64,000 bases of DNA, taken from the NCBI RefSeq assembly GCF_025905425.1, contig NZ_CP109603.1:3860501-3924500 (forward strand), in the 5' to 3' direction. Of the stretch, positions 19,928-28,921 are shown piece by piece. This DNA is from Pseudomonas putida (lineage in GTDB: Bacteria; Pseudomonadota; Gammaproteobacteria; Pseudomonadales; Pseudomonadaceae). The notes under the pieces were generated by a model. It worked only from the letters and a program-made list of their open reading frames with translations, searched no databases and was not told where the DNA came from. A program made the translations under genes and the position numbers. Numbering within the stretch: the first letter of the stretch is position 1; every line of letters starts with the position of its first letter.

Positions 19928-20022
19928 GGCCCTTTCGCGGGGCAAGCCCGCTCCCACAGGGACCCACCGCTCTTGAGTGTTGTGGGGTACCTGTGGGAGC
20001 GGGCTTGCCCCGCGAAGAGGCC
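19928..20022. repeat. REP pair inside the NAGGN operon
   Basis: Inverted arms TTCGCGGGGCAAGCCCGCTC and the complement beginning CCTGTGGGAGCGGGCTTGCC surround a spacer of about 29 bases. It lies between ngg and the M42 hydrolase gene, both on the plus strand, so it is probably transcribed within the operon. Confidence 0.9.
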
Positions 20023-20036
20023 AGTAAGGAGTACCC

Positions 20037-21221
20037 ATGTCCGAACACCACCCCGAACCCGACCTCGACTACCTCAAACGCGTGCTGCTGGAGATGCTCG
20101 CCATCCCCAGCCCCACCGGCTTCACCGACACCATCGTGCGTTACGTGGCCGAACGCCTGGATGAACTGGGCATCCCCTTCGAGCTAACGCGCCGTGGCAC
20201 CATCCGCGCCACCCTCAAGGGGCGGCAAACCTCACCCGACCGCGCCGTCTCCGCGCACCTGGATACCATCGGCGCCAGCGTGCGTCAGTTGCAGGACAAC
20301 GGCCGCCTGGCCCTGGCACCGGTAGGCTGCTGGTCAAGCCGTTTTGCCGAGGGCAGCCGGGTCAGTGTGTTCACCGACACCGGTGTGTTGCGTGGCAGCG
20401 TGTTGCCACTCATGGCCAGCGGGCATGCCTTCAACACCGCCATCGACCAAATGCCGGTCAGCTGGGACCACGTCGAGGTGCGCCTGGACGCCTACTGCGC
20501 GACCCGCGCCGACTGCGAAGCCCTGGGGGTATCGATCGGCGATTTCGTGGCGTTCGACCCGTTGCCGGAGTTCACCGAAAGCGGCCACATCAGTGCCCGC
20601 CACCTGGACGACAAGGCCGGTGTGGCCGCGTTGCTGGCGGCGCTCAAGGCGGTGGTGGAAAGTGGCCGACAGCCGCTGATCGACTGCCACCCGCTGTTCA
20701 CCATCACCGAAGAAACCGGCTCTGGCGCCGCAGGGGCCTTGCCCTGGGACGTCAGCGAGTTCGTCGGCATCGACATTGCCCCGGTGGCGCCAGGGCAAGC
20801 CTCCAGCGAGCATGCGGTGAGCGTGGCCATGCAGGACTCCTCGGGGCCTTATGACTACCACCTGTCACGTCATCTGCTAAAACTGGCGGGCGACCACGAT
20901 TTGCCGGTCAGGCGCGACCTGTTCCGCTACTACTTCAGCGACGCCCACTCAGCGGTGACGGCCGGGCATGACATCCGTACCGCGCTGGTGGCATTCGGTT
21001 GCGATGCCACGCACGGCTACGAGCGCACCCATATAGACAGCCTGGCGGCGCTCAGCCGGTTGCTGTCGGCGTACCTGCTGAGCCCACCGGTGTTTGCCAG
21101 CGACTCGCAGCCGGCCAACGCCTCACTCGAGCGTTTCAGCCATCAGCTTGAGCACGATGCGCAGATGGAGAGCGATACACGGGTGCCGGCGGTGGATAGC
21201 CTGGTTGGGAATAAAGGCTGA
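20037..21221 (+). CDS. M42-family hydrolase of the NAGGN osmoprotectant system
   Basis: A 394-residue metallopeptidase-like hydrolase of clan M42. The metal-site residues are visible in SAHLDTIGA, HLDDKAGVAALL, the catalytic ITEETGSGAAGALP and DATHGYERTHIDSL. It is the third member of the conserved amidotransferase/acetyltransferase/hydrolase trio and probably turns over or trims N-acetylglutaminylglutamine amide, although its activity is inferred. AAGGAG stands six bases before ATG 20037. Its separation from ngg by a REP pair may let its expression differ from that of the synthetic genes. Confidence 0.88.
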   Translation: MSEHHPEPDLDYLKRVLLEMLAIPSPTGFTDTIVRYVAERLDELGIPFELTRRGTIRATLKGRQTSPDRAVSAHLDTIGASVRQLQDNGRLALAPVGCWSSRFAEGSRVSVFTDTGVLRGSVLPLMASGHAFNTAIDQMPVSWDHVEVRLDAYCATRADCEALGVSIGDFVAFDPLPEFTESGHISARHLDDKAGVAALLAALKAVVESGRQPLIDCHPLFTITEETGSGAAGALPWDVSEFVGIDIAPVAPGQASSEHAVSVAMQDSSGPYDYHLSRHLLKLAGDHDLPVRRDLFRYYFSDAHSAVTAGHDIRTALVAFGCDATHGYERTHIDSLAALSRLLSAYLLSPPVFASDSQPANASLERFSHQLEHDAQMESDTRVPAVDSLVGNKG

Positions 21222-21224
21222 TAT

Positions 21225-21249
21225 TTTGGGGCCGCACAGCGGCCCCAAA
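21225..21249 (+). terminator. Hairpin after the NAGGN operon
   Basis: A perfect 11-base stem (TTTGGGGCCGC / GCGGCCCCAAA) with an ACA loop begins four bases after the M42 hydrolase stop. No long U-run follows (ATTCTCG), so termination would rest on stem strength. Confidence 0.6.
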
Positions 21250-21303
21250 TTCTCGAACGTTTCGCGTAGCATGCCCACACTCAACTCCCCAGAATCGCCC
21301 ACC

Positions 21304-21531
21304 ATGCTAATCCCCTACGACCAACTGCAAGCCGAAACCCTGACCCTGCTGATCGAAGACTTCGTCACCCGCGACGGCACCGACAACGGCGACGATACCC
21401 CCCTGGAAACCCGCGTGTTGCGGGTGCGCCAGGCGTTGGCCAAGGGCCAGGCGTTCATCCTGTTTGACCCGGAAAGCCAGCAATGCCAGCTCCTGGCCAA
21501 ACATGATGTGCCACGCGAGCTGCTCGACTGA
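21304..21531 (+). CDS. YheU-family (UPF0270) small protein
   Basis: A 75-residue protein that matches the YheU/UPF0270 family from end to end: MLIPYDQLQAETLTLLIEDF, then a variable acidic loop rich in Asp, then RVRQALAKGQAFILFDP. No function is established; homologues are found across gammaproteobacteria. ATG 21304 was used because the family begins with MIIPW or MLIPY, and the longer upstream frame runs through the M42 hydrolase gene. It is convergent with rsmI, leaving five bases between stops. Confidence 0.88.
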   Translation: MLIPYDQLQAETLTLLIEDFVTRDGTDNGDDTPLETRVLRVRQALAKGQAFILFDPESQQCQLLAKHDVPRELLD

Positions 21532-21536
21532 CGCCC

Positions 21537-21725
21537 TCACGCGCCACACCCCTTGCGCTCCTCCCCCTCCTTGATGCGCTTGTATACCTCGGCGCGGTGC
21601 ACCGGCACCTCGCGGGGCGCACTCACCCCGAAACGCACCATCCCGTCCCGTGTCTCTACCACCATGATGCGGATGTCATCGCCAATGGTGATGACTTCGC
21701 CAACTGCGCGCCCTATTACCAGCAT
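21537..21725 (-). CDS. rsmI: CsrA/RsmA-family RNA-binding regulator, RsmI type
   Basis: A 62-residue CsrA-family translational regulator that as a dimer binds A(N)GGA sites in mRNA leaders. The essential Arg44 is kept in PVHRAEVYKRI, and the GVSAPREV core is standard. The N-terminus reads MLVIGRAVGE, so Thr5 and Arg7 of E. coli CsrA are replaced by Gly and Ala. This pattern and the neighbouring YheU gene fit RsmI, one of three Rsm paralogues in P. putida. GGAGG stands eight bases before the start. Assignment to RsmI rather than another paralogue rests on recall of this neighbourhood. Confidence 0.85.
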   Translation of the reverse strand: MLVIGRAVGEVITIGDDIRIMVVETRDGMVRFGVSAPREVPVHRAEVYKRIKEGEERKGCGA

Positions 21726-21845
21726 GATCCGATCCTCCAGCGTAAGGGAAAACCGGAGACTGCCTCGGGTACATAAGGCTACTCAATAGCTCCACGGCAA
21801 TTCAGAAGCACCCTACATTCATAGGTAATTCCCCCTACAGACCGA

Positions 21846-22655
21846 TCATCGCGCAGGGGCCTTGGCACGCATTTTCACCGCCATTTCGGCCATCTCGTCA
21901 TACAGCCGCGCGGGCGCCTCGCGCTTGAGCTGCCAGGCCTGGCGCCCGGCCTCGTGCGGCAAAATCAGGAACTCGCCAGCCGCCACTTGCCGGTGGATAT
22001 ACTCGGCGATATCGACCGCGCTGATCGGCGAGCCTTCCAGCAGCTTGCCCACCTGGGCCTTCATGGCCGGGTTCGGCCCTCGGAACGAATCCAGCAGGTT
22101 GGTCTGGAAGAACGACGGGCACACCACATGCACCGCCACCTGCACCTGGCGCAACTCGACCAGCAGGCTTTCCGACAGGGCCAGCACACCGGCCTTGGCC
22201 ACGTTGTAATTGCTCATGCCTGGGCCCTGCATCAGGGCGGCCATCGAGGCAATGTTGATGATTCGCCCCTTGCTACGCTCCAGCAACGGCAGGAAAGCCT
22301 TGCAGCCCTTGACCACCCCCATCAGGTTGACCGCGATCTGCCAGTCCCAGTCTTCAAGCGACAGTTCGGCGAAGAAACCGCCTGAGGCGACGCCAGCGTT
22401 GTTGACGACCACATCGATGCCGCCGAACCGCTCCTCGCACGCCTGGGCCAGGGCGGTAAGCTGGCTGTAGTCGCGCACATCGCAGCGCTGGGCAAACCCT
22501 TCGCCACCAACCTCACGGGCCATTTCCAGCGTCTCGCGCAGGCCTGCCTCATTGACGTCGGCCAACGCCAGGCGCCAGCCTTCGCGTGCCCAACGCAGGG
22601 CCATTTCGCGGCCCAGGCCGGACCCGGCGCCGGTAATCATGATGCGGTTTTGCAT
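21846..22655 (-). CDS. Short-chain dehydrogenase/reductase
   Basis: A 269-residue SDR with the cofactor motif TGAGSGLGREMALRW near the N-terminus, Asp in LALADVN (suggesting NAD preference), NNAG, and the catalytic NIASM...YNVAK pair. The C-terminal segment resembles SDRs that act on lipophilic or acyl substrates, but the substrate is unknown. It stands alone between rsmI and the DUF3309 gene. The 206 bases upstream separate it from that divergently transcribed gene. Confidence 0.82.
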   Translation of the reverse strand: MQNRIMITGAGSGLGREMALRWAREGWRLALADVNEAGLRETLEMAREVGGEGFAQRCDVRDYSQLTALAQACEERFGGIDVVVNNAGVASGGFFAELSLEDWDWQIAVNLMGVVKGCKAFLPLLERSKGRIINIASMAALMQGPGMSNYNVAKAGVLALSESLLVELRQVQVAVHVVCPSFFQTNLLDSFRGPNPAMKAQVGKLLEGSPISAVDIAEYIHRQVAAGEFLILPHEAGRQAWQLKREAPARLYDEMAEMAVKMRAKAPAR

Positions 22656-22861
22656 GGTGGCAGGCCTTGTTCTGATGGGTTGTCAGGCGAGTCTAATCAA
22701 GGCGTTGCCGTGAGGGAGGGTTCATCAGGGCAGTGAATGAATGGGCATGACCAAGCGGTCAGTACCGAGCAAATGGAATCTTTAGCCAAGCGCATTGGTC
22801 CGATTTAACAAGAGGCCAGCAGTCCGAGGCCCTTGACCCCTAACCACGCAAGGACTCCGCC

Positions 22862-23014
22862 ATGACCACGATCCTCATCATCATCCTGATCCTGCTGCTG
22901 ATCGGTGGCTTACCCGTCTTCCCACACTCGCGCAGTTGGGGCTATGGCCCTTCCGGCATTATCGGCGTGGTGTTGGTGATTCTGCTGGTGTTGTTGTTAC
23001 TTGGCATGATTTGA
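22862..23014 (+). CDS. DUF3309 small hydrophobic protein
   Basis: A 50-residue protein begins MTTILIIILILLLIGGLP, has a short polar centre (HSRSWGYGPSG) and ends in a second hydrophobic helix (VVLVILLVLLLLGMI). This is the layout of the DUF3309 family, two-helix proteins of unknown role often seen near stress genes. AAGGA lies before the ATG. Its last 18 bases overlap the end of the hybrid kinase gene on the other strand. Confidence 0.8.
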   Translation: MTTILIIILILLLIGGLPVFPHSRSWGYGPSGIIGVVLVILLVLLLLGMI

Positions 23015-26000
23015 CTGCAGGGCATACAAAGCCAATTGCCGCTCCAGCTGCACCATGGCTTCGCACAATGCCTTCACATCGTTCTTCACACCCTCCCGTG
23101 CGAGCGGTTTTTCGTTACAGCTGCGCTCTAACCGCTCGCACAGCTCCACCACACGCTTAGCCCGGGCAATGCGCGCGCCGCCTTTGATACGATGCGCCAG
23201 CATGGCCAAAGCCGCTGGGTTTGCCATTGACTGCTCAAGCTGCTGCAGGTCCTGCAGCGTGCTGGTACGCAGGTCGGCCAGCAACGCGCGTAACGCCGGT
23301 TCATCGTTGGCCACCAGCCGTCGCATATGCACGAGGTCGAGCATCGCCGGCCGAGCACGGGCCAATGCCTGAACCAGGCTGTCCAACCCCAGGGGCTTGA
23401 ACAGGCAATCATCCATGCCCGCCGCGCGGCAGCGCTGGCGCTCCACTTCGGTGGCACTGGCCGTCAGGCCGATCAGCTGGCAGCGTGGCCTGCCGCTGCG
23501 CCGTTCGTGCTCCCTGATAGCGCGGGCCAGGGCGTAACCATTGAGCCGGGGCATGTTGCAGTCGCTGATCACCCCATCGAAGTGTTCGGCCAGCCATAAG
23601 CGCAAGGCCTGGGCACCGTCTTCGGTGACCCGCACCTGGTGCCCGAGATAATCCAGCTGCTGGGCCAGCAGCAGGCGATTGGCGGGGTAATCATCGACCA
23701 CCAGCAGGCGCAGCGGCATCACCGAGTACCGGGCATCATCGCCAGCGCAGGCAGGTATAGCGTGCGCGGCACTCAACTGCGGCACGCTCAGGCGCACATC
23801 CACTTCGGTGCCCTGCCCCAGCACGCTATGCAGGCGCAGGCTGCCGCCCATCATTTCGCACAAGCTGCGGCTGATGCCCAGGCCCAGGCCAGTGCTACAA
23901 CGCGGTGAGTGCTGCTGGTTGCTGGCCTGGCGATACGGTTGGCCCAACTGCGACAGCTCGCCTGGGTCGATACCGACACCGGTATCGCTCACCTTCAGCG
24001 CCATCGCCAGGTAGCCATCGGCGGGGGTTGCCGACAGCGTGACGGTCACCCCGCCCTGTTCGGTAAACTTGATGGCATTGCTCAGCAGGTTGGCCAGCAC
24101 CTGCTTGAAGCGCAAAGGGTCCAGCATGACCTGGGCGTCCACCTCACCCAGGGTGTGCAAGCGCAGCTCCAGGCCCTTGCCGCGTGCCTGCTGTTCAAAC
24201 AACTGCAGCACCCGCACAACCTGCTCGCGCAGGCACACCCGTTGCGGGGCCATGTGCAGGTGCCCCGACTCGATGCGGGTGATGTCAAGGATGTCACCGA
24301 TCAGTTCCAGCAGGCCGCGCGCCGCGTCATCGGCTACTTCCAGAGCCAGATGGTCGAGCACGCCCTGCTCGGCCTTGCGCCGGGCCAGTTCAAGCATGCC
24401 CTGCACGGCATGCAGCGGTGTGCGGATTTCATGGCTCATGGTGGTAAGGAACTGGGTCTTGGCCTGGTTCGCCGCCTCGGCCTCGCGCTTGGCCTGCTGC
24501 AGTTGCACGTGCAGGCGGCGCTGGTAGCGGATCCACAACAGGGCCAGGCCCAGTAATGAAAAGGCCGTGCCAAAGCCGAGCAGAATGCTTGCCCGATAAC
24601 GTGGCCAGGCGCCATCAGCGACGATCATCGGGTTGCGCCAGCGGCGTACCAGCAGGTCGGTTTCGCGCGGCGAGAGGCTGAGCAATGCTGTGTCGAGAAT
24701 CCCCTGCAGCTCCACCGCCCCGTGCGTGCTGGCCAGGGCAAAATGAGCAGGTGGCAAGGGCAGGCTGGCGCTGATTTTCAGGCGCCCTGGATACCAGCGG
24801 GCGATCAGTGGCCGGGCATCATCGAATGTCAGCACGGCAGCAGCCGCCTGACCGCGAGCCACTGCATGCAGCGCTTGGACCGGGCCGGGCACTATCAGCG
24901 GCACGACCTGCGAGTGATGCCGGGTGAGTTCTTCCTGCACCGCGCTGCCCCAAATCACTGCAAGCGATTGGCCGGCCAACTGCGCGAGGCGAGTCGGTGC
25001 CTCAGCGCTGTCACGCGTCACCAGCACCCGCGAGGCACTGAGGTAGGCCCGGCTGAAGCTCACCTGGCGTTCCAGTGCCGCACTACGCGGCACCCCGGCA
25101 ATCAACTGGACCTGCCCCTGTTGCAGTTGTTCAAGCATGCGCTGCAGCTTGCCACCGGCCTGCACCTCAAACTGCAGGCCGGTACGCCGGCTGATCAGTT
25201 GCAGCACATCAAGGCTCAGGCCTCGCAGTTGCCCCTTGCCATCGGTAAAACTCAAGGGCAGCAAATGCTCATCCACCCCTACCCGGATGACCGGGTTGGC
25301 GTGCAGCCAGCGCTGCTGAGCATCAGTCAACTGCAGGGGCTCGGGCTTGTGCGCCGCGCCAGCAACCGGGCTCCAGCGTTGCTCGATACCCAGGTGCTGA
25401 CGCGCGCTCAGGCCGGCCAGGGCGGCATCCACCAGGCGCGGTAGCGGCGTGTCGCCATCGAACATGGCAAAGCCGATGCCCTGCTGGGGTAAGCCCGCGT
25501 GGCCAACCTCCTCGACGCCACCCAGCTGGCTGCGGCCCAGCACGTAGCGTGCAACCAGGCCATTGCCCAGATACAGGTCGGCCTGGCCCAGCGCGAGGGT
25601 GGCCAGGGCGCTGAATGGCGAGGGGTGCAGTTGCACACGCGCCTGGGGGTATGTTTGGCGAACCTGTCGCGCGTTGCGGTAACCCTCGACCATCACCAGG
25701 TCGAAGCCCTGCGCACTGTCGACCTGCTCGCTGCTCAGCGCTTCCTGGCCCAATAGCATGGGCCAGTCCTGGGCGTAGGGCTGCGAGAGCAGCAGGCCGG
25801 CTTTCTGGGCCTGCTGGGCGGTCACCGACCCCAGCAGGTCGAGCGTGCCGTCACGCAGCGCTGCGGCCGCCTCGGTGAAGGACGCGTAGACTTGAACGCG
25901 AACGTCCAGGTTCAACTGTTCGCCCAGCAGCCCGGCATAATCGGCGGTTATGCCTTCGTAGGCATTGCCCGTACCGAGGATATCGAACGGCGGGTTGTCC

Positions 26001-26197
26001 CGCGCCAATACGCCCAGGCGCAACTGCCTGCGCTGCCACAACCAGCGTATGCCAGCATCGTCGGGTTCATGGCGGGGCCCGTCCAGGGTTGCCCGAGCAT
26101 GCAACTGCGGGGCGGGCTGTACGGGCAACGCCAGCAGAGCACAGGGGAACCCCAGCAGAGCACAGGCCAACGCCAACAGTAAGGCACGCAGCGGCAC
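22997..26197 (-). CDS. BvgS-like hybrid sensor histidine kinase
   Basis: A 1066-residue unorthodox kinase. A signal peptide leads two tandem periplasmic solute-binding-type (Venus flytrap) domains (about 55-285 and 300-535), a membrane helix at about 545-566, HisKA with H589 in MSHEIRTPLHA, a HATPase domain (NLLSNAIKF, DTGVGI, GLGLGI), a receiver with D879 in ISDCNMPRLNG, and an HPt domain with H1002 in AHRIKGG. There is no cytoplasmic PAS domain, unlike Bordetella BvgS. The phosphorelay should end on the response regulator encoded 12 bases upstream. The start is a GTG without a clear ribosome-binding site. Confidence 0.92.
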   Translation of the reverse strand: MPLRALLLALACALLGFPCALLALPVQPAPQLHARATLDGPRHEPDDAGIRWLWQRRQLRLGVLARDNPPFDILGTGNAYEGITADYAGLLGEQLNLDVRVQVYASFTEAAAALRDGTLDLLGSVTAQQAQKAGLLLSQPYAQDWPMLLGQEALSSEQVDSAQGFDLVMVEGYRNARQVRQTYPQARVQLHPSPFSALATLALGQADLYLGNGLVARYVLGRSQLGGVEEVGHAGLPQQGIGFAMFDGDTPLPRLVDAALAGLSARQHLGIEQRWSPVAGAAHKPEPLQLTDAQQRWLHANPVIRVGVDEHLLPLSFTDGKGQLRGLSLDVLQLISRRTGLQFEVQAGGKLQRMLEQLQQGQVQLIAGVPRSAALERQVSFSRAYLSASRVLVTRDSAEAPTRLAQLAGQSLAVIWGSAVQEELTRHHSQVVPLIVPGPVQALHAVARGQAAAAVLTFDDARPLIARWYPGRLKISASLPLPPAHFALASTHGAVELQGILDTALLSLSPRETDLLVRRWRNPMIVADGAWPRYRASILLGFGTAFSLLGLALLWIRYQRRLHVQLQQAKREAEAANQAKTQFLTTMSHEIRTPLHAVQGMLELARRKAEQGVLDHLALEVADDAARGLLELIGDILDITRIESGHLHMAPQRVCLREQVVRVLQLFEQQARGKGLELRLHTLGEVDAQVMLDPLRFKQVLANLLSNAIKFTEQGGVTVTLSATPADGYLAMALKVSDTGVGIDPGELSQLGQPYRQASNQQHSPRCSTGLGLGISRSLCEMMGGSLRLHSVLGQGTEVDVRLSVPQLSAAHAIPACAGDDARYSVMPLRLLVVDDYPANRLLLAQQLDYLGHQVRVTEDGAQALRLWLAEHFDGVISDCNMPRLNGYALARAIREHERRSGRPRCQLIGLTASATEVERQRCRAAGMDDCLFKPLGLDSLVQALARARPAMLDLVHMRRLVANDEPALRALLADLRTSTLQDLQQLEQSMANPAALAMLAHRIKGGARIARAKRVVELCERLERSCNEKPLAREGVKNDVKALCEAMVQLERQLALYALQSNHAK

Positions 26198-26209
26198 GCG
26201 AAAACTGGG

Positions 26210-26836
26210 TTAGATGAGTTGATTGCGACGGGCGAAGTCCGCCAGGTCAATCAACGAACTGAGCCTGAGCTTTTCCAGCAGGCGGGTCTTGTAGGTGCTG
26301 ATGGTCTTGTTGCTCAGCAGCATAGCCTCGCCGATCACTTTGTTGCTCAGGCCACGGGCCAGATACTGCAGCACCATCAGTTCGCGGTCGGTGAGGCTGG
26401 CGATGCATTGCGCCTCGCTGGTGCGCAGGTCCTGGCAATTGACCGAACTGAGCGCCACCTCGGGGAAGTAGGTATAACCCGAGAGCACTGCCCGCACGGC
26501 CTTGCTCAGTTCGCCAAGGTCATCGGTTTTCGACACATAACCCGCAGCGCCCGCCTGCAGGCAACGCAGCGAATAGGCCTCTGGCAGCAACGAAGTCAAC
26601 ACGATGATCTTGCCTGGGTGCTGCAAGGCTTTGAGCCGGGCGATCACTTGCAGGCCGTCGAGGTCTGGCATGGCGATATCGAGAATGATCAGGTCGGGCG
26701 CCTGCTCACGCGCCAGGCGCAGCGCATCAATGCCATTGTCGGCCTGGCCGAGTACCTCCACGCGGTCCTGACGCAGCAGCATGCAGACCGTGGCGCGGAT
26801 GAAGGGATGGTCGTCAACCACGACTGCTTTGTACAT
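26210..26836 (-). CDS. BvgA-like response regulator (receiver + LuxR-type HTH)
   Basis: A 208-residue NarL/FixJ-type regulator: a receiver domain with acidic pocket VVDDHP, phospho-acceptor D53 in LIILDIAMP, conserved T/S and K positions (VLTSLLP, YVSKTD), and a C-terminal LuxR-type HTH beginning LTDRELMVLQYLARGLSNKVIG. It is 12 bases upstream of the hybrid kinase and 26 bases downstream of the fimbrial tip gene on the same strand, with AAGGAGG before the ATG. The likely target is the fimbrial operon it follows, as for the RocA/RocS regulators of cup fimbriae; this is inference from position. Confidence 0.9.
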   Translation of the reverse strand: MYKAVVVDDHPFIRATVCMLLRQDRVEVLGQADNGIDALRLAREQAPDLIILDIAMPDLDGLQVIARLKALQHPGKIIVLTSLLPEAYSLRCLQAGAAGYVSKTDDLGELSKAVRAVLSGYTYFPEVALSSVNCQDLRTSEAQCIASLTDRELMVLQYLARGLSNKVIGEAMLLSNKTISTYKTRLLEKLRLSSLIDLADFARRNQLI

Positions 26837-26862
26837 GCCCCCTCCTTACTGGCAAGTGCGCC

Positions 26863-28050
26863 CTAGATTTCTGCATCGAAAATCACAGTGACCTTGCCGC
26901 TGTACTTTTCGCCAGCGCGGTCCAGCATGGGCCGCAGATCAGCCTGGGCCACTTCAAAATGCAGTTGGCTGGGGCCGTTGGCTGTCGGCAAAAATGCCTC
27001 GAGCCCCAATGCAGCAGCGCGCCCAGTTGGCAGCGGTTTTTTGGTGACCGACTGCCAGCCTTGATAGAGGACGCCATACGGCATAGTAATCGCCACCTTC
27101 AGGGCAACCTCCTCACCACGGCGGTTGCGAATACCGCAGCCATCGCCGACATCGAATTCACACTGTTTGTAGACTTTGAACGGGCCTGTCGACCACAGCC
27201 GCATCGACAGGTCGTTGAACAGCCGCGGCGGCACTCGCCCACCATCGAGCCAGGCGGCCCAGCCACCTGGCGGCTCCAGCACCGCGTGGTCGAAACCGAG
27301 GGGGAATTCCAGCCGAAAACTGTGCTGCACGTCGATGACGATATTGACGGTGATGTCGTTACTGTTCAGCGCAGTCACGTCATTGCCGAAGTCGAAATCG
27401 CCCCCGGCGCCTAGGGTGTAGGTGACACTGCCGCGGTAGATGCCAGGCTTGAGCCTATAAGGGGGTGGCAGGCCGAGGGTATAAACAACACTGAGTTCCG
27501 ACGTGGTAACTGTTTCTCGCTGGCCCTCACCACTCCACTGAGCTCGAGTCCAGCATTCCCCCGGAGCACGCGGCATATTCCACCGCGTGAGAAATTCAGT
27601 TTGGGAGATCCACGCTCCATTCTGAACTTGGCAGTCGCCCCCTGCTCTGTACGGAGTAGCAGCAGGATTACGGTCCCTGCGGGGGCTCGCGACCCGTTGC
27701 GAAATGGTCGGAAAGTTGAGCTGAACTTGATGTGTTTCGCCAGACTGATCGTGGTAGATGTCCACCTGCTTAGGCGCTGGCGTTCTGACATAGAAGTTCT
27801 CACGCGGTACAGTCGTGACCTGGGTGAGTTTGGTGTAAGTGACAGGCAGCGTGACCGATAACTTGTTCCTGCACATGGTAGGTAAAATCGCACACGCGGA
27901 AGCTGGTGGCGTAGTGTGTTCAAACTGCGCCGAGCTCTCACCGCGATACTGCGCACTGAGCGTAACCTCCAGTGCCTGCACCGGCGCGGCGAGGACGAGC
28001 ACAGCCGCCAGCCATAGCCGTCGAGCACGTAAACCTGCGGCCCTGCTCAT
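26863..28050 (-). CDS. Fimbrial tip adhesin / initiator, CblD-CfaE-like
   Basis: A 395-residue exported protein with a signal peptide (about 1-26, ending PVQALE). The layout fits the two-domain tip subunit of alpha-class fimbriae: an N-terminal putative receptor domain (about 27-190) with several cysteines, then a pilin domain (about 200-395) ending EKYSGKVTVIFDAEI, the strand seen in CfaE/CblD subunits. Its start overlaps the chaperone stop (ATGA). The part coding for the N-terminal domain is visibly AT-richer than the surroundings. The receptor is unknown. The family call rests on length, operon position and the C-terminal motif, as the N-terminal domain is divergent. Confidence 0.78.
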   Translation of the reverse strand: MSRAAGLRARRLWLAAVLVLAAPVQALEVTLSAQYRGESSAQFEHTTPPASACAILPTMCRNKLSVTLPVTYTKLTQVTTVPRENFYVRTPAPKQVDIYHDQSGETHQVQLNFPTISQRVASPRRDRNPAATPYRAGGDCQVQNGAWISQTEFLTRWNMPRAPGECWTRAQWSGEGQRETVTTSELSVVYTLGLPPPYRLKPGIYRGSVTYTLGAGGDFDFGNDVTALNSNDITVNIVIDVQHSFRLEFPLGFDHAVLEPPGGWAAWLDGGRVPPRLFNDLSMRLWSTGPFKVYKQCEFDVGDGCGIRNRRGEEVALKVAITMPYGVLYQGWQSVTKKPLPTGRAAALGLEAFLPTANGPSQLHFEVAQADLRPMLDRAGEKYSGKVTVIFDAEI

Positions 28051-28784
28051 CCTTGCACCGTCATCTGCTGGCGCCGCTCACCTTCCTGCAGCTCGAAGTG
28101 GAAGACCCGACCCTGTTCCGCCTCGAACTGCCGGGTGCGCCCCGGCAGCAAGTGGTGCTTGGTGGCCTGCTCGCACTGTCCATTCCCCGCCTGACATACA
28201 CGAAAATGATCGAGCACCAAGGTGCTGTTGCCTTTGTTAACCACGGTCAACTTGCCCCCCTCAGCTTGGGCACTGGTCGCAAAGCGAGTATCAGCCGGCC
28301 GCACGAACAGTAACGAGCCATAGCCGGCCAGCAAGTTGACCCCGGCCTTCAGGCTATTGCGGTAAGCGTCTACCTCGGCCTCATCTACTGCGAAGCCGTC
28401 ATTGACCTCCGGCAGTACTGGAATAAAACGCACGCGGAAATACCGCTCGCGGTCGCGCGCCCCACGGTACAACAACCGCACCGACTGCAACCCGCGCGCC
28501 GGCACGATAAGCCGTGCAGGGCTTACCACCAGGCCGCGCTGTTCCAGCGGCAGCGATTCCAGGCTGATTTCACGTGCCGTGCCCTCTTCGTCATACACCA
28601 GCTCTGCGGCGCTGACCTTGACGAAAGCGGTGGTGTCGCCACCATTGCGCACACGCTTGAGCAACGTGCTCTTGCCCGCGTCGATGTAATCGTACAGGCC
28701 GCCGATATTCAGCTCGGGCGCAGCCTGTAGTTGCAGCGGCAACAGCAATGCCATCACTACTGTGCAACAGAGACATCTGATCAT
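28047..28784 (-). CDS. Periplasmic fimbrial chaperone, alpha class
   Basis: A 245-residue exported chaperone with a signal peptide (MIRCLCCTVVMALLLPLQ, ending QAAPEL) and the two Ig-like domains of pilus chaperones; SARLIVPARGLQSVRLLYRG carries the conserved subunit-binding strand region. It would cap pilin and tip subunits by donor-strand complementation and deliver them to the usher. ATG 28784 was chosen over the end of the open frame at 28925 because AAGGAG stands seven bases upstream and the signal peptide begins there. This leaves a 137-base untranslated gap after the usher gene. Confidence 0.85.
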   Translation of the reverse strand: MIRCLCCTVVMALLLPLQLQAAPELNIGGLYDYIDAGKSTLLKRVRNGGDTTAFVKVSAAELVYDEEGTAREISLESLPLEQRGLVVSPARLIVPARGLQSVRLLYRGARDRERYFRVRFIPVLPEVNDGFAVDEAEVDAYRNSLKAGVNLLAGYGSLLFVRPADTRFATSAQAEGGKLTVVNKGNSTLVLDHFRVCQAGNGQCEQATKHHLLPGRTRQFEAEQGRVFHFELQEGERRQQMTVQG

Positions 28785-28921
28785 CCTGACTCCTTGTTCT
28801 TCGCGAGATAGCCAAACAGTATTAGCCGTTGAAAGCACACAAAAACCGGGTCCAGAAACTTCAGTACGCTTCCCAGTGCTAATGCAGAAATTTCCTACAG
28901 CGTTTTCCCGACAAATTGCCC

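Noticed and set aside
18119..20038. A 639-codon minus-strand frame across ngg
   Set aside because: It runs through the REP pair and opposite the ATP-grasp domain, without any motif; a composition artefact.
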